Source: Trueperaceae bacterium (GTDB lineage Bacteria > Deinococcota > Deinococci > Deinococcales > Trueperaceae). Taken from it: 11,129 bases of DNA. The stretch is taken from the NCBI GenBank assembly GCA_011390455.1, contig JAABSI010000096.1, positions 1 through 11,129 on the forward strand, read 5' to 3'. Positions within the stretch are counted from its first letter, which is position 1; each line of letters opens with the position of its first letter. Both the position numbers and the translations under genes were made by a program. This document shows, piece after piece, positions 5,784-11,129 of the stretch. The notes under the pieces were generated by a model. That model was not told the origin of the DNA, did no database searches, and worked only from the letters and a program-made list of their open reading frames with translations.

Positions 5784-5849
5784 CACGTCGTACCGAGGCC
5801 GGCGCTACGTCGGCGTGACGCGCCCGGCGGCCCCGCGTCGGGCGACGGC

Positions 5850-6212
5850 TCAGTAGGTCAGCGTGCGGTCGTGCTCGAAGGCGAGGCGCACTAGCACCGT
5901 GGGCATCGCGAACTCGGCGGGCTTGCCGGCGAGGTCGCCCTCGTCCATGCCGCGCGCCTTGGCCGACATGCCCGAGACGTAGAAGCGCACCCCGACGGCG
6001 GCGAGCGCGTCGTAGTGCTCGCGCAGCGTGCCGGTGCCGTTCCCCTCGAGGCGCTCGAGGACGTCGTCGCGCAGCAGCTGCGCGCCGTCCGAGGCGAGGA
6101 AGAGCGTCACCCGATGACCCTCGGCCGCCGCCGTGCGGGCGACGAGGAAGGCGAGGGCCGCCCGGGACGGGTCGTCCGGACCACACGCGACGTGCACCAA
6201 CAGACTCGACAT
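5850..6212 (-). CDS. DsrE family protein lacking the usual cysteine
   Basis: A 120-residue single-domain protein of the DsrE/DsrF-like fold (compare TusD, YchN). Classical members relay sulfur through a conserved Cys; many stand-alone members have no assigned role. The N-terminal strand and loop (SLLVHVACGPDDPSRAALAF), the helix and second strand (EGHRVTLFLASDGAQLL, 31-47) and the signature VRFYVSGMSAKARGM (75-89) support the call. In relatives the position after the strand is typically a Cys (as in YVCGxS); here it is S80, and the only Cys is C10 near the N-terminus, so sulfur transfer by the usual residue is doubtful. AAGGAGG (6218-6224) lies 5 nt before ATG 6212, a strong ribosome-binding site. 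It is followed by the NmrA-like reductase gene and is divergent from vapBC. Confidence 0.85.
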   Translation of the reverse strand: MSSLLVHVACGPDDPSRAALAFLVARTAAAEGHRVTLFLASDGAQLLRDDVLERLEGNGTGTLREHYDALAAVGVRFYVSGMSAKARGMDEGDLAGKPAEFAMPTVLVRLAFEHDRTLTY

Positions 6213-6256
6213 GCCAGCCTCCTTGGGCGCGATCGATGATTGCGTTGGAGCAGACT

Positions 6257-6284
6257 CTAGTACGCAGGGGGTGGGTCACGGCAA
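6257..6284 (-). promoter_or_regulatory. Candidate promoter of the DsrE-reductase transcript
   Basis: On the minus strand, TTGCCG (6279-6284) and TACTAG (6257-6262) are 16 bp apart; an overlapping TAGAGT (6254-6259) would be an alternative -10 with a 19-bp spacer. The expected start would leave a leader of about 40 nt. Moderate match by eye. Confidence 0.4.
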
Positions 6285-6288
6285 GGAC

Positions 6289-6305
6289 CCGTGCCGCGGG
6301 CACGG
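6289..6305. promoter_or_regulatory. Inverted repeat in the DsrE / vapBC divergent region (candidate operator)
   Basis: CCGTGCC-GCG-GGCACGG is a perfect 7-bp inverted repeat with a 3-bp centre, flanked by GGAC/GACC-like sequence. It is immediately upstream of the candidate -35 of the DsrE promoter and about 60 bp before the vapB start. It may be bound by a regulator; a transcribed hairpin role is less likely because it lies upstream of both candidate promoters. Confidence 0.35.
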
Positions 6306-6333
6306 ACCGACGACGTCTGGCTCCAGCCCGTGG

Positions 6334-6363
6334 CGCATCGACACATCGTGATGCGATGATGCG
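6334..6363 (+). promoter_or_regulatory. CATC/GATG repeat cluster with candidate -10, likely VapB operator
   Basis: Within 30 bp just before the GTG start there are overlapping inverted repeats. CGCATC (6334-6339) pairs with GATGCG at 6350-6355 and again at 6358-6363, and CATCG (6344-6348) pairs with CGATG (6354-6358). The possible extended -10 TG-C-GATGAT (6352-6360) is inside the cluster, 6 nt before the GTG, so transcription may be leaderless. VapB antitoxins of the ribbon-helix-helix type usually repress their own promoter by binding such short repeats; binding here is inferred. Confidence 0.45.
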
Positions 6364-6366
6364 GAC

Positions 6367-6594
6367 GTGCGGACGACCCTCGACCTCCCGGACGACCTGC
6401 TGGAGCGCACCCGCGCCATCGCGCGCGACACCGGGCGCAGCCTCGGCAGCGTCGTGGCCGACCTGATGCGCAAGGGCCTGGCGCCCGGACCCGCCACACC
6501 GCCGACGGCGAGCGCCCGGACCGGTCTGCCGCTGGTGTCGGTGGGCCGCGTCGTCACGTCCGACGACGTGCGCGCCCTCGAGGACGAGGCGTGA
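6367..6594 (+). CDS. vapB: VapB-type antitoxin, ribbon-helix-helix
   Basis: A 75-residue antitoxin partner of the adjacent VapC. The N-terminal MRTTLDLPDDLLERTRAIAR gives the DNA-contacting beta strand (RTTLDL) and first helix of a ribbon-helix-helix fold, and TGRSLGSVVADLMRKGL (22-38) the second helix. The Pro/Ala-rich linker (40-52) and the C-terminal GLPLVSVGRVVTSDDVRALE (53-72) would wrap the toxin and block its active site. The start is GTG 6367; two nearby ATGs (6356, 6359) are in another frame. No Shine-Dalgarno is present, fitting the leaderless promoter proposed. Its stop TGA overlaps the toxin's GTG (GTGA), so toxin translation should depend on antitoxin translation. Confidence 0.87.
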   Translation: MRTTLDLPDDLLERTRAIARDTGRSLGSVVADLMRKGLAPGPATPPTASARTGLPLVSVGRVVTSDDVRALEDEA

Positions 6595-6995
6595 CGCGCC
6601 TGCTCGACGCCCACGTCCTGATCGCCGCCGTCGTGGTGGACCACGTGCACCACGAGGCCGTCGAGCGGGCGCTCGCGGGCGACGAGGCGCCGTTCGCCAC
6701 GTGCCCGCTCACCGAACTGGCGCTCGTGCGCTTCCTCGTCCGCGAAGGGGCCTCCGCGGCGTCCGCCGCGGAGGTGCTCGCCGCGATCGCCCGTCATCCG
6801 CGGCACCGGTCGTGGCCCGCCGACCTCTCTGCCGGCGACGTGCCCTGGGGCACCGTCCACGGCCATCGACGGGTCACCGACGCGTACCTCGCGGCGCTGG
6901 CGCGCACCCACAACGGGCGGCTCCTGACGCTCGACCGCGGCCTCGCAGCCGCGCACCCGGACGTGGCGGACCTGATCGACGTCGCGGGACGCTGA
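6591..6995 (+). CDS. vapC: VapC-type toxin, PIN-domain ribonuclease
   Basis: A 134-residue Mg-dependent endoribonuclease toxin of the PIN fold, close in layout to the Mycobacterium-type VapC subfamily. The acidic active-site residues are all visible: D6 in LLDAHVLIAA, E42 in CPLTELALVRFL, D97 in VTDAYLAALA and D115 in LLTLDRGLA. The DHVHHEAVERAL segment (17-28) is typical of this subgroup. The residue after D6-A7 is His instead of the more usual Asn, a mild variation. Nothing suggests loss of activity. The target RNA (tRNA, rRNA or mRNA sites in known VapCs) cannot be predicted. It starts at GTG 6591 inside the antitoxin stop. It ends only 9 bp from the convergent DUF3293 stop, with no terminator between them. 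Confidence 0.9.
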   Translation: MTRLLDAHVLIAAVVVDHVHHEAVERALAGDEAPFATCPLTELALVRFLVREGASAASAAEVLAAIARHPRHRSWPADLSAGDVPWGTVHGHRRVTDAYLAALARTHNGRLLTLDRGLAAAHPDVADLIDVAGR

Positions 6996-7004
6996 CCGAC
7001 GCCC

Positions 7005-7415
7005 CTACGGCAAGGCCCGCCGCACCGCCCAGTCCTCCCGGCACGCCAGCACGGCCAGCTCGCTCGCCGTCACCCGGAACACAGCCACCTGGTCGAAGGC
7101 CGCCCCCACGGCACGCGCGGCGGCGTCCGTGAGCCCCACCACCGCCCAACTCTCCTCGGCGTGCGGCGAGTCGGGGTCGGCGCCGAGCGCCGGCACGGGC
7201 TCGCACCCCAGGTCCACGAGGTGCGCGCGCAGGCGCTCGTTCGCGGCGCGGTTGACGGCCAGGCTCGGGCGCGCGGCGCCCGGGTTCCAGGCGGTGAGCA
7301 CGTGCACGGGGGCGCCCACCGACGCGGCGTAGGCGCCGGCGTCGATCCAGGCGCCCGCTTCACGGACGGTCACGACGGCCTTCAGGTAGACGGGGGACCA
7401 GTGCCGGTCGCTCAT
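7005..7415 (-). CDS. DUF3293 domain protein
   Basis: A 136-residue protein of unknown function matching DUF3293. The diagnostic segment is VHVLTAWNPGAARPSLAVNR (37-56), followed by ANERLRAHL, a loop with SPHAEESWAVVGL (83-95) and FDQVAVFRV (107-115), the usual order 'ITAWNP..... NR..N..L...L........E.S.....QxAVF'. No membrane segment or signal peptide is seen, so it is probably cytoplasmic. Its ATG at 7415 overlaps the DUF418 stop by 4 nt (ATGA), implying translational coupling; a separate ribosome-binding site is not clear. The biochemical role is unknown. Confidence 0.85.
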   Translation of the reverse strand: MSDRHWSPVYLKAVVTVREAGAWIDAGAYAASVGAPVHVLTAWNPGAARPSLAVNRAANERLRAHLVDLGCEPVPALGADPDSPHAEESWAVVGLTDAAARAVGAAFDQVAVFRVTASELAVLACREDWAVRRALP

Positions 7416-8584
7416 GCGGCGTCGCGCCCCCACCGCCTCGTCCACGCGCTCATCGCCCACTCGAACGGCCCCTGCCGGAAGCGCGCGAGCACCACCCGCG
7501 CGAGAACGGCCAGCACCCCGTACGTAGCGGCCGCCACGAGCACCGTCCCCCAGTACGGCAGGCGCTGGTAGAGCCCCAACCCCCACGGCCCGAAGACCGT
7601 CGCGAGCACCACCGACTGCAGCAGGTACGTCGTGAGCGACATCCGCCCCGGGTAGCGCAGCCAGGCCACCCACACTGGGCGCCGCTCGAGCACCCAGAGC
7701 AGCGCGCCGACGTACCCGGCCGCGAGCAGCGGCGCGGTGGTGAGCCCGAAAGCCACGGCCCCCACGGCGACGGCGTCGGAGGGGGCCGCGCTCAGCTCGT
7801 TCGCGACGCCCACCCAGGCGGACGCCACCTGGAGCGGCAGCCCGAGGCCGAAGCCCCACGCCATCAGCCGCCGCGGGTCGAGCACCCGCGCGCCGACGCC
7901 CAGCGCGCCGGCGCGCGCCGAGAGCAGCCCCAACAGGAACATCACGAAGGCGTAGCCGCCCTGGAGCACCAGGCCCGACGGCAGACCGACCGCGAAGAGC
8001 TCGAGGCGCGCGGGGATCGAGGCGGCGTAGGTGCCGTCCCGGAGGACGACGTCCAGCGTCGAGCCCGTGAGGGCGGCGCTCGGCTCGCCGGCGCGCTCCA
8101 CGGCCCACAGCCCCCACACCAGCAGCGCCTGCAGGGCGGCCGTCGCCACGAAGACGCCCCAGGCCCAGCGGCGCACGGTGGCGGCATCGCGGAACATCAG
8201 CGCCCCGAACGGCAGCGCCAGCAGCCCGTAGGCGAAGAGGATGTCGCCGTGGAAGAGCAGCGCGCCGTGCGCCGCCCCGAGCGCGAGCAGCGCGAACGCC
8301 CGGGCCGTCCAGTGCGGTCGCCGGGCGGGATCCGCCTTCACCACGTACTGCGAGCTGTAGCCGAAAAGGAACGAGAACAGCAGGTAGAACTTCCCCTGCG
8401 CGAGCGCCCAGACGAGGAAGGCCGCCGCGGTGTTCCCCGCCCCGCGCACCCACGCGCCTGCCGCGCCCAAGGCAGGGTCGACCGCGAAGAAGGCGACGTT
8501 GACGAGCGCGATGCCGAACAGCGCGAAGCCACGCAGGACGTCGGGCGCGAGGTCGCGAGGGGCGTCGCGGGTGGGGGCGGTCAC
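7412..8584 (-). CDS. DUF418 family integral membrane protein (YeiB-like)
   Basis: A 390-residue polytopic membrane protein with about ten hydrophobic segments. The N-terminal LAPDVLRGFALFGIALVNVA (12-31) is the usual 'R....D.LRG.AL.GI...N' opening. FYLLFSFLFGYSSQYV (66-81) and GAAHGALLFHGDILFAYGLL (104-123) match the conserved 'FS.LFG.G' and 'G..H..L...GDIL..Y' motifs. The C-terminal DUF418 part has MSLTTYLLQS (320-329), FGPWGLGLYQRL (336-347) and ends with RQGPFEWAMSAWTR. Members resemble acyltransferase-3 like membrane proteins and are often called transporters, but no substrate is known. The start is a GTG at 8584, which opens the frame; there is no good Shine-Dalgarno at normal spacing, and no ATG lies near the conserved N-terminus. 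It follows the stress-like gene by 37 bp and is coupled to the DUF3293 gene. Confidence 0.88.
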   Translation of the reverse strand: MTAPTRDAPRDLAPDVLRGFALFGIALVNVAFFAVDPALGAAGAWVRGAGNTAAAFLVWALAQGKFYLLFSFLFGYSSQYVVKADPARRPHWTARAFALLALGAAHGALLFHGDILFAYGLLALPFGALMFRDAATVRRWAWGVFVATAALQALLVWGLWAVERAGEPSAALTGSTLDVVLRDGTYAASIPARLELFAVGLPSGLVLQGGYAFVMFLLGLLSARAGALGVGARVLDPRRLMAWGFGLGLPLQVASAWVGVANELSAAPSDAVAVGAVAFGLTTAPLLAAGYVGALLWVLERRPVWVAWLRYPGRMSLTTYLLQSVVLATVFGPWGLGLYQRLPYWGTVLVAAATYGVLAVLARVVLARFRQGPFEWAMSAWTRRWGRDAA

Positions 8585-8621
8585 GACCGGCGGCCCGTCC
8601 TACCCCGGATCCGGCGGGCGA

Positions 8622-9044
8622 TCAGAGGTACTCGACGACGGCGGGCTTGAAGTGCGCGACCTGCTCGGCGTCGTGCTCTTGGAACAGCGCGACGACCGCG
8701 TCGCGGTCTTCGTCGTCGTCCGCCGGCGCCGTCACCACGTAGTGCCCAGCCTTCATGGCGGCCATGTAGTTCCGCATCGCCTCGAACTCGCCGCCCAGGC
8801 GCTGGATGGCGCGAACCAAGCGCCCCCGGAGGCCCGAGCGCTCCCCCTCGATGTCGACGCGCTCGACGGCTTCCTCGCCCGTCGCCACGTTCACGGCTTG
8901 CTCGGCGTAGCCCAACGCGTACAGGCCCTCGAGGATGGCGTCGACCTGCGCCTTCGTGTCCACGACGCAGAAGAGATGGTTCGTCGGGTAGGCGCTGAAC
9001 GCGTCATCGTCGAAGAACTTCGAACGCTCCGTCTTGATGCTCAT
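8622..9044 (-). CDS. Conserved small protein resembling stress protein 17M/YflT-type proteins, function unknown
   Basis: A 140-residue soluble protein. The first half shows a strand (HLFCVVDT, 23-30), a helix with regularly spaced hydrophobics (AQVDAILEGLYALGY, 32-46) and a strand ending at VNVATGEEA (51-59). It continues with DIEGERSGLRGRLVRAIQRL (64-83), MRNYMAAMKAGHYVVTAPA (90-108) and FQEHDAEQVAHFKPAVVEYL (121-140). This order ('V..G.EG...D..G...GL...R..Q......Y...L..GH.VV.V.......IL..HGA....F....') resembles widespread hypothetical proteins related to general stress protein 17M-like domains, which often respond to oxidative or heat stress; that link is tentative. AAGGAG (9050-9055) lies 5 nt before ATG 9044, fixing the start. 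The longer frame upstream is not protein-like. Confidence 0.7.
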   Translation of the reverse strand: MSIKTERSKFFDDDAFSAYPTNHLFCVVDTKAQVDAILEGLYALGYAEQAVNVATGEEAVERVDIEGERSGLRGRLVRAIQRLGGEFEAMRNYMAAMKAGHYVVTAPADDDEDRDAVVALFQEHDAEQVAHFKPAVVEYL

Positions 9045-9080
9045 GGGCTCTCCTTCCCTGGGGTTCGAGCCGGTCGAATG

Positions 9081-9089
9081 AGGGTAGCA
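9081..9089 (-). promoter_or_regulatory. Extended -10 element of the stress-like / DUF418 / DUF3293 cluster
   Basis: The minus strand reads TG-C-TACCCT, the same nine bases as the element in front of the phosphodiesterase gene. Here it would give a leader of about 30 nt containing the AAGGAG site. No clear -35 is seen, as is usual with extended -10 promoters. The cluster of three same-strand genes downstream would be transcribed from it. Confidence 0.45.
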
Positions 9090-9162
9090 CCGCGTTCGAA
9101 AGCTCCCTGGAACGTCATGCAGCACGCGCTGTCGCCGCAACGGGCCTGCGCACGCGCACGGC

Positions 9163-9705
9163 CTAGCGCAGGGACAGCTCCATGAACCGCCAGTTGATCT
9201 GCAACGGCTTGGGCACCTCGGCGCCCTCGTACGCTTCGCAGTCCACGAAACCCGCCGCCTCGTAGGTGCGGTGCGCGGCCGCCATGAACGGCCCCGTGTC
9301 CAAGCGCAGCTGGTCGTACCCCAAGGCCCGCGCGTCGTCGATGAGCCGCGTCAACAGGAACGCACCCAGGCGCCGCCCGCGATGGCCGGGGCGGACGTAC
9401 ATCCGCTTCACCTCGGCGACGCCGTCGGCGACGCGGCGGAGGCCGCCCATGCCCTCCAGGGCGCCGTCGACCTCGAGCAGGTAGAACGCTCCGTCGCGCT
9501 GCGCGGCCGCCACCATCGCGTCGAGCACCCCCTCCGTGTACGTCCGGACGTCCGTCCCGAGCAGGTCGGCCAACCGGAGGTCGTAGAGCTCCTCGCAGAG
9601 CTGCTCGAGCCACGTCAGGTACTCGACGTTCAGCTCCACGAGGACGGATCGGTGCACGGCGAGGTCGGCCGGGACGAGCCGGACCGTGCCGTCGGGCGCG
9701 GTCAT
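9163..9705 (-). CDS. GNAT family N-acetyltransferase
   Basis: A 180-residue acetyl-CoA-dependent transferase; the acceptor is unknown. The GNAT core is in the C-terminal half: GAFYLLEVDGALEGMGGLRR (72-91) as strands 2-3, VAEVKRMYVRPGHRGRRLGA (96-115) as strand 4 with the acetyl-CoA pyrophosphate-binding loop (R109-G110-R111-R112-L113-G114), and YDQLRLDTGPFMAAAHRTYE (130-149) leading into AAGFVDC. The helical N-terminus (residues 20-60) is typical of relatives that acetylate small amines or amino acids. Start ATG 9705 has a GAGG 8 nt upstream. The frame remains open for 73 more codons, but these are Arg/Pro-rich and overlap the neighbour's promoter, so they are excluded. A start at 9789 is a weaker option. 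A TAGGAT at 9788-9793 may be the -10. Confidence 0.88.
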   Translation of the reverse strand: MTAPDGTVRLVPADLAVHRSVLVELNVEYLTWLEQLCEELYDLRLADLLGTDVRTYTEGVLDAMVAAAQRDGAFYLLEVDGALEGMGGLRRVADGVAEVKRMYVRPGHRGRRLGAFLLTRLIDDARALGYDQLRLDTGPFMAAAHRTYEAAGFVDCEAYEGAEVPKPLQINWRFMELSLR

Positions 9706-9882
9706 CGGGCGCACCTCGGCGCGATCGGGCAGCCGTCCTGAACCTCGGAGCTCGCCAACGGGTCGGTCGTCGGGGGGCGCATGGCGCATCCTACCGATGG
9801 CGGCGGCGTCCGCCAAGGCGTCGGGCGCGCGCGTGCCGGGCGCGCTGCCGCCCACCGCCCCTGGGCGCCCACCGCCCCGCGG

Positions 9883-9888
9883 TAGCGT
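9883..9888 (+). promoter_or_regulatory. Candidate -10 for leaderless transcription of the aminotransferase gene
   Basis: TAGCGT fits TANNNT and its last T is 8 nt before the A of the ATG at 9896, so transcription would begin at or next to the start codon. No ribosome-binding site is present in the intervening GGCGACC. This is a weaker match than the element at 2062-2070. Confidence 0.35.
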
Positions 9889-9895
9889 GGCGACC

Positions 9896-10750
9896 ATGAC
9901 TTCCGGCGCCGCACGCTGGGCCATCGTCGACGGGCAGCGCGTGCCCTACGCGGAGGCAACCGTCCACGTGAGCGACCTCGGCCTCCGGCGCGGCTTCGCC
10001 GTCTTCGAGATGTTCCGCGTCGAGGACGGCGTGCCGCTCTTCCTCGAGGACCACCTCGCCCGCCTCGGCCGCTCCGCCGACGCCATCGGCCTGCCGCTTC
10101 CGCGCGGGTTCGACGGCGTGGCCGACGACGTGCAAGCGCTCCTGGACGCCCACGAGGCGGGCGTCAGTGCGGTGCAGATCCTGGTCACGGGCGGACCGTC
10201 GGACGACGGCGTCACTTTCCGGCAGCCCACCTGCGTCGTCAACTCGGTGCCCGTGCCGCCGCGACCGACGGCGCCCGCGGGCGCGACGCTCGTGACCCAC
10301 CGCCACGCCCGCGAGCTCCCCGAGGCGAAGAGCACCAACTACCTCACCGCCATGCGGCTCGCGGAGGCCATGCGCGCCGCCGGCGCGATCGACGTGCTCT
10401 ACCACGACGGCGCGCACGTCGCCGAGGGCGCCCGCTCGGCGCTCGCCATCGTCCAGGACGGCACGCTCGTCACGCGCCGCGAGGGGGTGCTGGCCAGCGT
10501 GAGCATGGGGCAGCTGCTCGGCGTCGCGCGGCCGCGGATGCCGGTCGAGGAGCGCGCCATCACGCTCGAGGAGCTCCACGCCGCCGACGAGGTGCTCAGC
10601 ACCGGCGCCGTCCGGGGGGTCGTCCCGATCGTGGCGATCGACGGTCGCCCGGTCGGCGACGGCAGCGTGGGGCCCCACGCACGCGCGCTCTTCGCGGCGT
10701 TCGCGGCGCACGTCGACGGGTACGTCGCCGAGCGTGTAGGGCGCCGCTGA
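9896..10750 (+). CDS. Class IV PLP-dependent aminotransferase (branched-chain aminotransferase / D-amino acid aminotransferase / aminodeoxychorismate lyase-like)
   Basis: A 284-residue fold-type IV PLP enzyme. VHVSDLGLRRGFAVFEMFRV (23-42) is the N-terminal signature ('D.G...G..VFE..R'), followed by LFLEDHLARLGRSADAIGLP (48-67). The PLP-binding lysine is K145 in EAKSTNYLTAMR ('K..NYL'). VLYHDGAHVAEGARSALAIV (167-186) carries the conserved Glu (E177) that contacts the cofactor ring nitrogen. EEL..ADEVLSTGAVRGVVPIV (225-245) is the usual phosphate-binding C-terminal motif. The family includes IlvE, Dat and PabC. The RRGF in place of the common YGDG does not decide between them, and the 'TEGS.SN' motif is changed to AEGARSA, so no specific substrate is assigned. 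The frame is open upstream but Pro/Ala-rich, so ATG 9896 is chosen. It is divergent from the GNAT gene. Confidence 0.9.
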   Translation: MTSGAARWAIVDGQRVPYAEATVHVSDLGLRRGFAVFEMFRVEDGVPLFLEDHLARLGRSADAIGLPLPRGFDGVADDVQALLDAHEAGVSAVQILVTGGPSDDGVTFRQPTCVVNSVPVPPRPTAPAGATLVTHRHARELPEAKSTNYLTAMRLAEAMRAAGAIDVLYHDGAHVAEGARSALAIVQDGTLVTRREGVLASVSMGQLLGVARPRMPVEERAITLEELHAADEVLSTGAVRGVVPIVAIDGRPVGDGSVGPHARALFAAFAAHVDGYVAERVGRR

Positions 10751-10801
10751 GGATCCGACCGCCGGCGCCTCCACCCCCGACCCCCACACCCGAGGAGCCC
10801 C

Positions 10802-11129
10802 ATGAGCGTCCGCACCGCCCCCCTCACCGACCTCCACGCCGACCCCGGAGAGGCCGCGCTCGTGCGCCTGTGGCGCGAGCTGATCGACCAGGAGCGCGCC
10901 ACCGTCGCCGTGCCCCCCAACGCCGCCGCCGACGGCTTCTGGTTCGGCTCCGGCAACGCCGCCCTGGACGACGATGGCACCGTCTGGCTGGTCGGCCGCT
11001 ACCGCGACGCCGGCGACTCCCGCACCGGCCTCGCGGCGGGCGCCCGTGGGCTCGAGCTCGCCCTCTTCCGCTCCGCCGACGCCGGCCGCACCTTCACCAA
11101 GGCGGCCTCGTGGTCGAAGGCCGACCTTT
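10802..11129 (+). CDS. Sialidase/BNR-propeller-like glycosidase, N-terminal part (cut by window edge)
   Basis: The first 109 residues of a gene running off the right edge. After a helical start (EAALVRLWRELIDQERATV) comes a propeller-like opening GFWFGSGNAALDDDGTVWLV (45-64) and GRYRDAGDSRTGL. An Asp-box, SADAGRTF (91-98, pattern S-x-D-x-G-x-T-F/W), occurs in the order typical of exo-sialidases and of five- or six-bladed glycosidases. There is no signal peptide, so a cytoplasmic enzyme or a different propeller protein is possible. GAGGAG (10792-10797) is 4 nt before the ATG. It starts 51 bp after the aminotransferase stop on the same strand and no terminator lies between, so the two may be co-transcribed. 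Confidence 0.7.
   Translation, partial: MSVRTAPLTDLHADPGEAALVRLWRELIDQERATVAVPPNAAADGFWFGSGNAALDDDGTVWLVGRYRDAGDSRTGLAAGARGLELALFRSADAGRTFTKAASWSKADL

Noticed and set aside
4625..5818. A 397-codon plus-strand frame opposite the NmrA-like reductase
   Set aside because: Ser/Arg/Thr-rich shadow; the minus strand carries a clear Rossmann motif and ribosome-binding site.
7005..8453. Fusion of the DUF3293 protein to a long N-terminal region
   Set aside because: The upstream part is a shifted-frame reading of the DUF418 gene; the DUF3293 gene has its own ATG overlapping the DUF418 stop.
9686..9895. A 70-residue N-terminal extension of the aminotransferase
   Set aside because: Pro/Ala/Arg-rich sequence overlapping the divergent promoter region; the conserved enzyme begins shortly after ATG 9896.
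1..11129. CRISPR arrays, insertion sequences, tRNA or rRNA genes, and long direct repeats
   Set aside because: None was found on reading both strands; no transposase-like protein, regular spaced repeat or tRNA cloverleaf was recognised.

Overview
This is a very GC-rich (roughly 70% by eye), densely packed bacterial chromosomal segment with strong G/C preference at third codon positions. It holds fourteen recognisable protein genes and no rRNA, tRNA, CRISPR array, transposase or phage gene. The high GC, the many ordinary housekeeping-type orphan genes and several promoters of the TANNNT type lying 6-7 nt from a start codon (leaderless pattern) would fit Deinococcota, for example a Trueperaceae-like lineage. 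Actinobacteria or another high-GC phylum cannot be excluded from this sequence alone.

Layout. 1-608 (minus) is the N-terminal part of a secreted family-5 ABC transporter substrate-binding protein, cut by the window edge. 811-2055 (minus) is a cytoplasmic type I phosphodiesterase / nucleotide pyrophosphatase-like protein, divergent from an EcsC-family protein (2156-2860, plus); the two share a short promoter region with a perfect 16-bp palindrome. A stretch of about 350 bp without a clear intact gene (2861-3208) contains a codon-biased, gene-like remnant. It is followed by the clearest sigma-70-type promoter in the window, driving a two-gene operon: a SnoaL/NTF2-like protein and a small dimeric alpha/beta-barrel-like protein (3268-3924). 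Two strong hairpins (3939-4017) separate this operon from a convergent secreted beta-helix ('toast-rack'/LiaF-like) protein (4027-4740, minus).

From 4819 to 6212 (minus) lie a DsrE-family protein and, downstream of it, an NmrA-like NAD(P)-binding reductase/epimerase. Divergent to these is a VapBC-type toxin-antitoxin pair (6367-6995, plus) with overlapping genes and a cluster of CATC/GATG repeats at its promoter. VapC converges, with a gap of only 9 bp, on a minus-strand cluster read in the order small stress-protein-like gene (8622-9044), DUF418 membrane protein (7412-8584), DUF3293 protein (7005-7415); the last two overlap by 4 nt. A GNAT acetyltransferase (9163-9705, minus) is divergent from a class IV PLP-dependent aminotransferase (9896-10750, plus), which is followed by the start of a sialidase/BNR-propeller-like glycosidase (10802 to window end).

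I see no multi-gene defence, biosynthetic or mobile system of a clearly new kind. The points most worth a second look are the SnoaL plus small-barrel operon with its strong promoter, the gene-like remnant upstream of it, the recurrent leaderless/extended -10 promoter motif, the palindromes in the divergent promoter regions, and the DsrE protein with serine in the usual cysteine position.
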